From: Clostridiaceae bacterium 14S0207
Lineage (GTDB): Bacteria > Bacillota > Clostridia > Clostridiales > Clostridiaceae
Reading direction: 5' to 3'
NCBI GenBank assembly: GCA_003288255.1
Contig: CP026600.1
Coordinates: forward strand, 744,001 to 808,000
DNA: 64,000 nt
This document shows, one piece after another, positions 26,968-34,766 of the stretch. The translations under genes and the position numbers were made by a program. The notes beneath the pieces are model-generated. The model was not told where the DNA came from, did not search any database, and worked only from the letters and a program-made list of their open reading frames with translations. Numbering within the stretch: position 1 is the stretch's first letter; every line of letters begins with the position of its first letter.

Positions 26968-28404
26968 TTAATTAGGAAGAGTGAGCATTTTTATAGTTTG
27001 AATCACATCTTCTCGTACCCCTGATAAAATTAATAAATCTCCATTTTTTAATTTAGTATCAGCTGTAGGCATTATTTCTATATTATTACGAATGATTATA
27101 AAAATTCTACAACCTATAGGAAATTTACAGTCTATTAGAGGCTTATTTAAATACTTTTCATTACAAGGGATAATTTCACGTGTTATTATTTTCTCTTCAG
27201 GAATAATTTCTGGTATTGTTAAATCATTATTTTCATATAATTTCTCAAAAATAATAGGAAATAATATACAAGATATAACTGTTGTTAATATAAATGCCGA
27301 GTAATCGGATGATGTAATAAATTTAAGGTTTAAAGCCATTTGAGCACCAACAATTATTAAACTTAATTGTGCTGATAATAACATAGATGATGCTAGTGCA
27401 TTTCTAGTGCCAAATTTTTTTCTTAAAAGTATTGATGGAACTAATTTAACTAAAAAGAAAATTAATAATAGAATAGGAATTTTAATTAATGCACTAGGAT
27501 TAGAGAATATAGTCTTTAAATCTAAATTTACTCCAACCATTATAAAAAATATAGGAATTAAAAATCCATATCCAATTACATCTAGTTTGTGGGTAATTTC
27601 TTCTTTTGCTTTACCAACTACTAAAGAAAATATTATACCAGCTAGAAATGAGCCTAGAATTATTTCAGTGTTTATTTTTTGTGCTATGGTAACTAATATA
27701 AGAATTAATGCAAAAGCTCCTCTTATGCTAACGTGTAAATTTTTAAATGCTAAAGTAGAAAAATCATGAATATGATATATTTTTTTAACTACTAAATATA
27801 ATAAGAAAGCTGCACCAAAGACTATGAGAAATAAGAAATTTTTATAACTTAAACCATATAGTTCTGTGGATGCTATAAATGATAGTCCTATAAGACATAT
27901 AAATTCACAAATAAGGGAATAAATTAATAAAGTTTGTCCTAAATTACTGGTTAACATACGTTTTTGTTTTAAAAAAGGAACTATTAAACCAGGAGCAGAT
28001 GCCGTAAATAATAATGTAAAGAATAATGTACCTTTAGTTATTCCAATAAATTTAAGTGTAAAAGACAAAAGTCCTGCTACTACAAAAGATATAATGAACA
28101 TTATAATTCCTAGATTTAATTTTGAACTACCTTTATCTTTTCTGTCCTTTATGTGAACATCTCCAAAATCTATTTCTAGACCACTTAAGAACATTAAATA
28201 AGCTATACCTAAGTCTGATAAGAATACAATCCAAACATCTTGATTTATTAAATTTAAAAAACTTTTACCGAAAATGATTCCAATGAAGATTTCACCAACT
28301 TGATAAGGAATTTTTACTTTTTTTAATTTGTCAACTAAAAATGGAGTTATAAATGCCAGTATAGTAAGAATTAATAACGAATCATAGTTTATATTCATTT
28401 CCAA
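26968..28404 (-). CDS. CPA2-family cation:proton antiporter with C-terminal TrkA-C domain
   Basis: 478 residues if started at TTG 28404, where AGGTGA lies at ideal spacing; ATG 28398 is an alternative. About twelve membrane helices include IPYQVGEIFIGIIFGKSFL and FLSDLGIAYLMFLSGLEIDF, hallmark segments of KefB/NapA-like Na+(K+)/H+ antiporters. The last about 75 residues (EKIITREIIPCNEKYLNKPL ... NGDLLILSG) form a TrkA-C (RCK-C) domain that usually binds a small ligand to gate transport. There is no RCK-N domain in this protein. It probably works in pH or potassium homeostasis. Confidence 0.87.
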   Translation of the reverse strand: MEMNINYDSLLILTILAFITPFLVDKLKKVKIPYQVGEIFIGIIFGKSFLNLINQDVWIVFLSDLGIAYLMFLSGLEIDFGDVHIKDRKDKGSSKLNLGIIMFIISFVVAGLLSFTLKFIGITKGTLFFTLLFTASAPGLIVPFLKQKRMLTSNLGQTLLIYSLICEFICLIGLSFIASTELYGLSYKNFLFLIVFGAAFLLYLVVKKIYHIHDFSTLAFKNLHVSIRGAFALILILVTIAQKINTEIILGSFLAGIIFSLVVGKAKEEITHKLDVIGYGFLIPIFFIMVGVNLDLKTIFSNPSALIKIPILLLIFFLVKLVPSILLRKKFGTRNALASSMLLSAQLSLIIVGAQMALNLKFITSSDYSAFILTTVISCILFPIIFEKLYENNDLTIPEIIPEEKIITREIIPCNEKYLNKPLIDCKFPIGCRIFIIIRNNIEIMPTADTKLKNGDLLILSGVREDVIQTIKMLTLPN

Positions 28405-28531
28405 TATGTCACCTACCTTAAAAGAATTTAAAATTTTATATAATTGCAATTTTTTATATTGGTTATTATATTAGCATATTTTAAATCAAAAATTAAGTTT
28501 TTTTTGTTATGTTAATTTAAATTTAAAATAT

Positions 28532-28567
28532 ATAAAAAGCTATAAGTGTATAAATTTCTTATAGCCT
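28532..28567 (-). terminator. Terminator of the GerA-family gene
   Basis: Minus strand: GCTATAAG pairs with CTTATAGC, followed by T. It lies 12 bp after the stop codon. Confidence 0.75.
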
Positions 28568-28578
28568 CATACATATAT

Positions 28579-30000
28579 TTATTTTTCTCTTTGTTTAGGT
28601 ATAATTCTTATTCTAAAAATTAAACTTTTTAAGGCTTTCCAATTAAAAGGAATAAGGGGATATAGATATGGTTCTCCAGTAAAAGTTTTATTTGTAGCTA
28701 TAAGTATTAAAGAAAGTATAATCCCTGCAAAAAAACCATAACTACTAAATAAAGATGTTAATATTAAAATAAATATTCTAAGAAATTTTATGGCATATCC
28801 TAGTTCAACACTAGGTTGAGAAAAACTTCCCAAAGAAACTATAGCCATATAGAATATACTTTGAGGAATAAGCCATCCTGTGTTTATAGCAAATTCCCCT
28901 AAAATTAAAGCACCGATTACAGATAAGGACATGCCTAAAGAACCAGGTGTATTCAATGACGCTAATTTTAAACCATCTATAGCTATTTCTAAAATTAAAA
29001 ATTGAATTAATAGGGGAACTGGATAAGTTTTTTGAGGTAATAAAAATTTTAAAGCATCAGGCAAAATATTACCTTTTTCTACAATTAACATATATAATGG
29101 AGTAAGAAATAGTGTAGTAAATAGTATAAAATTTCTAATAAATCTTAAAAAATTACCAGTTATAACTGGCAAATAATAATCATCTACATCTTGCAAAAAA
29201 TCAAATAAACTCGTAGGCAATAGCATAGCAGTAGGTGAATTATCTACTAAAATTATAATTTTACCTTCAGTGATATGTGCAGCAGCCACATCAGGCCTTT
29301 CTGTATATCTTACCTTTGGAAAAGGATTATACCATGTTGTATGAGCAATGGTTTCAACTAAACTTTGATCACCCATGGTTAAGGCCTCTATATCTAAATC
29401 ATTAAGTTTTTTTATTATAAAATCTAAAGCTTTTTTATTTTCTATTCCATTCATATAACCAATGGCTACATCGGTTTTAGAAATTTTTCCAACAGAAAAC
29501 ATTTTAAACACAAGTCGAGAATCTCTTACTCTTCTTCTAATTAAAGCGGTATTAAAGACTATGGTTTCCACAAAACCATCTTTTGGGCCCCTTAAGGACT
29601 TTTCTTTATCTGGTTCTTGTGGACCTCGTGCAGGATAAGTTCTGAGATCAAGCATAATAGCTTTGTCAAATCCCTCTACTAACATGGCAGTTTGACCACT
29701 TAATACTTGATTTACTAAGTTCATAACATCATTTTCTTCTGCTACTTCAACATAAGGAATGGAATGTTCCATAAACTTTTTAGGACTGTCTAAAAAATCC
29801 ATTTCCTTTTCTGTTATATTAAAGAATCTAGTCATTAAAAATTGCATAATATCATCTTTAACAAAACCATCTATGTAGTACATATAAGTAGTTTTGCCAC
29901 CAAATTTTAAAGTCCGTTCTATTATATCAAAACTTTCTTCAACTTTAAGTACGCATCTTATAGCCTTTATAGTTTCATTGAGGTCTGATGAAATTTTCAT
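28579..30000 (-). CDS. GerA-family spore germination membrane protein (SpoVAF-like)
   Basis: 473 residues. A cytoplasmic N-terminal domain (about 1-270) contains FGGKTTYMYYIDGFVKDD, TYPARGPQEPDKEKSLRGPKDGF and NTALIRRRVRDSRL, all typical of GerA A-subunits. About five membrane helices follow. No B or C subunit genes are adjacent, and the FVKDDIMQ wording recalls SpoVAF more than nutrient receptors. It would sit in the spore inner membrane and take part in germination or dipicolinate channel function. The choice between SpoVAF and GerAA cannot be settled from motifs alone. Confidence 0.85.
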   Translation of the reverse strand: MKISSDLNETIKAIRCVLKVEESFDIIERTLKFGGKTTYMYYIDGFVKDDIMQFLMTRFFNITEKEMDFLDSPKKFMEHSIPYVEVAEENDVMNLVNQVLSGQTAMLVEGFDKAIMLDLRTYPARGPQEPDKEKSLRGPKDGFVETIVFNTALIRRRVRDSRLVFKMFSVGKISKTDVAIGYMNGIENKKALDFIIKKLNDLDIEALTMGDQSLVETIAHTTWYNPFPKVRYTERPDVAAAHITEGKIIILVDNSPTAMLLPTSLFDFLQDVDDYYLPVITGNFLRFIRNFILFTTLFLTPLYMLIVEKGNILPDALKFLLPQKTYPVPLLIQFLILEIAIDGLKLASLNTPGSLGMSLSVIGALILGEFAINTGWLIPQSIFYMAIVSLGSFSQPSVELGYAIKFLRIFILILTSLFSSYGFFAGIILSLILIATNKTFTGEPYLYPLIPFNWKALKSLIFRIRIIPKQREK

Positions 30001-30077
30001 TTTTTCACTTCCTTGATTGATATCTTAAAACAAATTTAGTATTTCCAATTTTATTAGGTAAATATTCAAAGGAGATA

Positions 30078-30128
30078 ATAAAAAATCCTATAGAATAGAC
30101 TTTTTAAAGTGTTCTATTCTATAGGATA
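30078..30128 (-). terminator. Terminator of the metNIQ operon
   Basis: ATCCTATAGAATAG pairs with CTATTCTATAGGAT (14 bp). On the minus strand the hairpin is followed by TTTTTTAT. Confidence 0.85.
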
Positions 30129-30175
30129 TATTTTAATTAGTTAATATTTAAGAAACTTTTATTTTTATATTAATT

Positions 30176-30985
30176 TTATTTAGCAGGAAGAACTGCTTTA
30201 CCATATTTGTTTTCTATAAATTTTCTACATTCATCGGAGTTTAAAACTTTTATAAGAGATGTAATTTTTTTGTCATGTTTATTATTTTCTCTAGTAGCTA
30301 AAATATTTACATGCTTCTCTATATCTTTTATGTTTTCAAGAAATAATACATTTTTTGTATCTAATTTTGCTTCAAGTGCATAGTTACCATTAATTATAGC
30401 AATATCTACTTCATCTAATAACCTAGGTAATTGAGCCGCTTCAGTTGCTTTTATTTTAATTTGTTTTGGATTTTCAGATATATCTTTTTCTGTAATATTT
30501 TCAGTATTTTTATCTTTAAGTTTTATTAATCCTTGTTTTTCTAAAAGTTTTAGAGCCCTAGTTCCATTAGAATTATCATTAGGAATGGCTATTGTAGAAC
30601 TATGTTTTAATTCAGTAATAGATTTTATTTTTTGTGAATATGCAGATAGTGGTTCTGCATGAACTTTAGCAACAGGTACTAAGCTAGTACCATTTTTTTT
30701 ATTGAAATTATTTAAATAAGGTATGTGTTGAAAGTAGTTTGCATCAAGTTCTTTTTCATTAAGAGCTTTATTAGGAACTACATAATCAGTGAATTCTTTT
30801 ATTTGTAATTCGATTCCTTGGTTATGAAGTTTATCCTTTGCAAATTTTAAAATTTCTGCATGTGGGGCAGGGGATGCACCAACTATTAAAGACTTAGATG
30901 AATTTTGGCTTTCGTTATTAGTACCACATCCTACTAAAGTTATAGTTAATAAAAGTGTTGAGATTAAAGCTACGATTTTTTTCAT
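30176..30985 (-). CDS. metQ: Methionine ABC transporter substrate-binding lipoprotein
   Basis: 269 residues from ATG 30985, chosen for the AGGAGG site 8 bases upstream. Lipoprotein signal with lipobox LVGC. The mature part matches NlpA/MetQ: GASPAPHAEILKFAKD, DYVVPNKALNEKELDANYFQH, and the ligand-site region TIAIPNDNSNGTRALKLLE. It captures methionine outside the membrane and delivers it to MetNI. It is the last gene of metN-metI-metQ, 19 bp after metI. The upstream SAM riboswitches support methionine as the substrate. Confidence 0.93.
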   Translation of the reverse strand: MKKIVALISTLLLTITLVGCGTNNESQNSSKSLIVGASPAPHAEILKFAKDKLHNQGIELQIKEFTDYVVPNKALNEKELDANYFQHIPYLNNFNKKNGTSLVPVAKVHAEPLSAYSQKIKSITELKHSSTIAIPNDNSNGTRALKLLEKQGLIKLKDKNTENITEKDISENPKQIKIKATEAAQLPRLLDEVDIAIINGNYALEAKLDTKNVLFLENIKDIEKHVNILATRENNKHDKKITSLIKVLNSDECRKFIENKYGKAVLPAK

Positions 30986-31004
30986 ATAAATTCCTCCTAA
31001 AATT

Positions 31005-31664
31005 TTATCTTTTATCAAATTTTTTTGTGAAATAGTTTCCTGTGCTCTGAATAATTTGTACTAGAATTATTAAAACAACTATAGTTATTAAGATTATTTC
31101 ATTGTTATATCTCATATAACCTTCTCTTATGGCATAATCACCAATACCCTCACCTCCTATAGCACCAGCCATAGCAGAATATCCTATTATGTTTATAATT
31201 GTTAAAGTTATTCCAGATATAAGGGAAGGCAAAGCCTCTTTTAACATAACCTTAAATATAATTTCAAAAGTATTGGCACCCATAGAAAGAGCTGCTTCAA
31301 TGAGCCCATATGGGACTTCACCTAATGATGTATCTATGATTCTAGCTACAAAGGGAGTAGCGGCTATAGAAAGTGGAACAATTGCAGCTGTAGACCCAAT
31401 AGTAGTGCCAACTAATATTTTAGATATAGGAAATAGTGCTACAACTAAAATAATAAAAGGTACTGATCTAAAGATATTTACAATAGTATCTAAAATTTTA
31501 TTTATTTTAGAGTTTTCTAGTATATGTCCTTTAGAAGTAACTCGCAAAATTATTCCTAAAGGTAATCCTAGAATCAAAGAAAATAAAGTTGATATAGATA
31601 CCATATATAAGGTTTGTAGTAATGGTTTTGGCATAGAATATAAGATTTCTAAAATGTTTTTCAT
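31005..31664 (-). CDS. metI: Methionine ABC transporter permease
   Basis: 219 residues from ATG 31664 (GAGGTAATT upstream; an upstream in-frame TTG is less likely). Five to six membrane helices. The coupling motif EAALSMGANTFEIIFKVMLKEALP matches the EAA loop that docks on the ATPase. NIFRSVPFIILVV is also typical of MetI. It lies between metN and metQ with short gaps. Confidence 0.93.
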   Translation of the reverse strand: MKNILEILYSMPKPLLQTLYMVSISTLFSLILGLPLGIILRVTSKGHILENSKINKILDTIVNIFRSVPFIILVVALFPISKILVGTTIGSTAAIVPLSIAATPFVARIIDTSLGEVPYGLIEAALSMGANTFEIIFKVMLKEALPSLISGITLTIINIIGYSAMAGAIGGEGIGDYAIREGYMRYNNEIILITIVVLIILVQIIQSTGNYFTKKFDKR

Positions 31665-31693
31665 GTCAATTACCTCTTTTTCTAACAAATTTT

Positions 31694-32494
31694 TTATGAA
31701 TATAACTTAGAATTTTGTATATTATTATTTTTAGTTTGACAAGTTATTAGAAAATGTTTTGATGTTTTGCTTTTAGGATTAGTAAATACATCTGAAACAT
31801 ATCCATCTTCTGCAATGATACCTGATTCTAAAACTGCTATTTTATTACAAAGTTTTTCTATAACGTCCATTTCATGTGTGATAACTATCATGGTAATATT
31901 AAGTTCTTTATTTATTTTTTTTAAAAGTTTTATTATAGAATCTGTTGTAATAGGATCTAATGCTGAAGTTGCTTCATCGCAAAGAAGAATTTTAGGATTG
32001 TTAGCAAGGGCACGAGCAATTCCTACTCTTTGTTTTTCACCTCCAGATAAATTTGATGGATACATATCTTTTTTGTCTTTTAAATTAACTAAGTCTAAAA
32101 GCTCTAAAACTTTATTCTCTATATCTTTTTTAGATAGTTTAGAAAGTTTTAGTGGAAAGGCTATGTTTTCGTATACTGTGGAGTTCATAAGCAAATTAAA
32201 GTGTTGAAAAATCATTCCTATTTTTTTTCTTACATTTCTTAAGCTTTTTTTAGGTAATTTGTTTATATTAAAATAATCAGTATTTTCTTTATACAGATTT
32301 TTTATTAATATTTCACCTGAAGTAGGCGATTCTAAGGCATTTATACATCTTAAAAGTGATGATTTGCCTGCACCACTTAATCCCATTATTCCAAAAATAT
32401 CTCCTTCTTTTATATGTAAGTTAATGTTTTTTAAAGCTTCAATTGAAGTTTTTTTATGAGTATATACTTTGCTTAAATTTTTAATTTGAATCAT
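31694..32494 (-). CDS. metN: Methionine ABC transporter ATPase without C-terminal NIL domain
   Basis: 266 residues. Complete ATPase domain: Walker A GLSGAGKSS near 36-44, Q-loop FQHFNLL, signature NLSGGEKQR, Walker B ILLCDEATSALD, switch His in VITHEMDV. Typical MetN proteins have about 340 residues, ending in an ACT-like NIL domain that binds methionine and shuts the transporter off. Here only about 30 residues follow the ATPase core (KSKTSKHFLITCQTK...), so feedback by methionine at the protein level is probably missing. A ribosome site AAAGGAG precedes the ATG. Confidence 0.92.
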   Translation of the reverse strand: MIQIKNLSKVYTHKKTSIEALKNINLHIKEGDIFGIMGLSGAGKSSLLRCINALESPTSGEILIKNLYKENTDYFNINKLPKKSLRNVRKKIGMIFQHFNLLMNSTVYENIAFPLKLSKLSKKDIENKVLELLDLVNLKDKKDMYPSNLSGGEKQRVGIARALANNPKILLCDEATSALDPITTDSIIKLLKKINKELNITMIVITHEMDVIEKLCNKIAVLESGIIAEDGYVSDVFTNPKSKTSKHFLITCQTKNNNIQNSKLYS

Positions 32495-32528
32495 ATCTTT
32501 ATAGCTCCTTTATAATAAAATTGGAAAA

Positions 32529-32556
32529 TAAAAAAACCTCTTTGAAGAAGAGGTTT
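32529..32556 (-). terminator. Terminator of the second SAM-I riboswitch
   Basis: On the minus strand AACCTCTT pairs with AAGAGGTT and is followed by seven T. It is the expression platform nearest metN. Confidence 0.85.
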
Positions 32557-32566
32557 AAAAAAGTTT

Positions 32567-32670
32567 CTCATCTTCGGGTAACAAAATTACCACTCTGGAA
32601 TTAGCACCTTACATAAAATATGTTGGTTGCTGGGTTTTATAGGGCCAGTCCCTCCACCGCTCTTGATAAG
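32567..32670 (-). ncRNA. SAM-I (S-box) riboswitch, unit 2 (proximal to metN)
   Basis: The minus strand begins CTTATCAAGAG and continues GTGGAGGGACTGGCCC, AACC, GGTGCTAATTCC and closes with GATGAG, pairing with CTTATC (P1). These are the conserved S-box blocks. A U-run terminator follows. It senses S-adenosylmethionine to switch off metNIQ transcription. Confidence 0.95.
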
Positions 32671-32716
32671 GATAATATTAAATTTTTAGTAAAGTTCATT
32701 AATTTTTTATAATGCA

Positions 32717-32748
32717 ATAAAAAAATCCTCTTATAAAGATAAGAGGAT
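32717..32748 (-). terminator. Terminator of the first SAM-I riboswitch
   Basis: On the minus strand ATCCTCTTA pairs with TAAGAGGAT, followed by seven T. It lies between the two riboswitches. Confidence 0.85.
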
Positions 32749-32761
32749 GAATTATCGTTTT

Positions 32762-32869
32762 CTCTTATCTTTGGATAACAAGGTTATCACTCTGGAATTA
32801 GCACCTTGCATTAAATATGCGGGTTGCCGGGCATCATAGGGCCAGTCCCTCAGCCACTCTTAATAAGAG
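32762..32869 (-). ncRNA. SAM-I (S-box) riboswitch, unit 1 (distal)
   Basis: The minus strand begins CTCTTATTAAGAG, then GGCTGAGGGACTGGCCC, GCCCGGCAACC, AAGGTGCTAATTCC, ending ATAAGAGA to pair P1. All conserved blocks are present, and it has its own downstream terminator. About 90 bp separate it from unit 2. Confidence 0.95.
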
Positions 32870-32953
32870 TCTTTATTAAATTAGTTTATATTATAATTGT
32901 TAAAAATTATTCTGTCAATAAATATTTTAAAAAATTAATTATTTAAATAACCA

Positions 32954-32982
32954 TTGACTAAATTGCGATAATTAATTACAAT
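32954..32982 (+). promoter_or_regulatory. Sigma-A promoter of the Fur-controlled ABC operon
   Basis: TTGACT (32954-32959), 17-bp spacer, TACAAT (32977-32982). The Fur box begins two bases downstream, covering the expected transcription start. Confidence 0.8.
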
Positions 32983-32983
32983 T

Positions 32984-33002
32984 AAAAATGATAGTCATTA
33001 TC
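32984..33002 (+). promoter_or_regulatory. Fur box
   Basis: AAAAATGATAGTCATTATC matches 16 of 19 positions of the classical Fur consensus GATAATGATAATCATTATC. It lies directly after the -10, the position expected for iron-dependent repression. Confidence 0.85.
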
Positions 33003-33023
33003 ATTGAAAGAAGGGAAAGTTAT

Positions 33024-34766
33024 ATGTTCAATAAAAGATTAATTGAGATGGCACGTGAGTCTAAAAAGTGGATTTTTTCAACGGTGTTTATGAATTGGAT
33101 AAGCCTACTTTTAAATATAGTTATGATTATGAGTCTTGGATTTTATTTAGAGAATTTATATAAAAATTCAGTAACTAAAGAGCAAGGTATTCTTGTGTTT
33201 TGTATTGTAATTGTAGCTATAATAGGAAGATATATTTGTGACTATAAGGCTACAAAATCGTCTTATAAAGCTTCAGCTAATGCTCGTATTAAACTTAGAA
33301 ATAATGTTTACAGTAAGTTAATATCATTAGGCATTCATTACAATGATAAAATTTCTTCTTCAGAAATAGTACAAGTAGCAGTGGAAGGAATAGAACAATT
33401 AGAAGTGTATTTTGGAAGATATTTACCACAGTTTTTTTATAGTATGATAGCACCTTTAACATTATTTATAGTATTGTCTTTTATAAGCATTAAAACATCA
33501 GTAATATTAATTTTAAGTGTACCATTAATACCAATTTCAATTGTACTTGTAATGAAACTAGCTAAAAAGCTTTTGAGGAAATATTGGGGTATTTATATAA
33601 ATCTAGGAGATTCATTTTTAGAGAATCTTCAAGGTTTAACAACGCTTAAAATATATAGTAGAGATGAAGACAAAAATAGAGAGATGAACCAAGAAGCAGA
33701 GAATTTTAGAAATATAACAATGAAAGTTTTGTCCATGCAATTAAATTCTATAACTGTTATGGATTTGATCGCATTCGGAGGAAGTGCTTTAGGAATAATA
33801 ATCTGCCTTATGGAAGCACAAAAAGATAATATAAGTTTTGGGGGAGTATTTTCTATAATCTTATTATCATCAGAATTTTTTATTCCAGTAAGACAACTAG
33901 GTTCATTTTTCCATGTAGCTATGAATGGTATTTCTGCATCAGAAAAGATTTTTAAAATAATTGATCTTGAAGAGAAGTTATATAAAGATAATGAATTTAT
34001 AGGTTTTTGTAACAACAATATAGAATTAAAAAATGTAAATTTTTCTTATGAAAAAAATAGAAAGATTTTAAAAAATGTTTCCATAAGTATAAAGGATAAG
34101 AATTTAACTGCATTGGTTGGAACATCGGGATGTGGTAAAAGTACAATAGTAAGTTTAATAATGGGGCTATTTAAAGAGTACGATGGAAGTATAACTATGG
34201 GAGAACAGGATTTAAAATTATTAGGAGATGAACAAAGATTTAATGATATAACTTTAGTTTCTCATAATAGTTATATATTTTCAGGGACTATAGAAGAAAA
34301 TTTAAAAATGGGTAAAATGGATGCTACGGAAGATGAACTTATACAGGTTCTTAAAAAAGTAAATTTATATGACTTTGTATATTCTATGCCTAAAAAGTTA
34401 AAAAGTGAGATTAAGGACTCAGGAGCAAATTTATCTGGTGGACAAAGGCAACGTTTAGCCTTGGCAAGGGCTTTATTGCATAATAGTAGGGTGTATATAT
34501 TTGATGAGGCTACTTCTAATATTGATGTAGAAAGTGAAAATAAGATTATGGAAATAGTTTATGAACTTTCAAAAATTAAAAATGTTATAGTTATATCACA
34601 TAGACTTTATAATATTAAAGATGCGGATAACATATATGTTATGGAAAATGGTGAAATTATAGAACAAGGAATGCATAAAGAATTAATGGATAATGAAAAA
34701 GTATATAGTAAATTAGTTAATGAACAAGAAGAATTAGAATGTATAGGGGAGGAAAATTATGCGTAG
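33024..34766 (+). CDS. Heterodimeric ABC transporter, membrane-ATPase fusion subunit 1 (Fur-regulated)
   Basis: 580 residues from ATG 33024 (GAAGGGAAAG upstream). An N-terminal six-helix exporter-type membrane domain (about 15-300) is fused to an ATPase domain: Walker A GTSGCGKST near 365, signature LSGGQRQR, Walker B VYIFDEATSNID with catalytic Glu, switch His VISHRL. It is CydD-like in layout. Its gene overlaps the next by 8 bp. The Fur box suggests an iron role. Exporter-fold pairs such as YbtPQ and IrtAB import iron-siderophores, so import of an iron chelate is as likely as export. The substrate is inference. Confidence 0.88.
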   Translation: MFNKRLIEMARESKKWIFSTVFMNWISLLLNIVMIMSLGFYLENLYKNSVTKEQGILVFCIVIVAIIGRYICDYKATKSSYKASANARIKLRNNVYSKLISLGIHYNDKISSSEIVQVAVEGIEQLEVYFGRYLPQFFYSMIAPLTLFIVLSFISIKTSVILILSVPLIPISIVLVMKLAKKLLRKYWGIYINLGDSFLENLQGLTTLKIYSRDEDKNREMNQEAENFRNITMKVLSMQLNSITVMDLIAFGGSALGIIICLMEAQKDNISFGGVFSIILLSSEFFIPVRQLGSFFHVAMNGISASEKIFKIIDLEEKLYKDNEFIGFCNNNIELKNVNFSYEKNRKILKNVSISIKDKNLTALVGTSGCGKSTIVSLIMGLFKEYDGSITMGEQDLKLLGDEQRFNDITLVSHNSYIFSGTIEENLKMGKMDATEDELIQVLKKVNLYDFVYSMPKKLKSEIKDSGANLSGGQRQRLALARALLHNSRVYIFDEATSNIDVESENKIMEIVYELSKIKNVIVISHRLYNIKDADNIYVMENGEIIEQGMHKELMDNEKVYSKLVNEQEELECIGEENYA

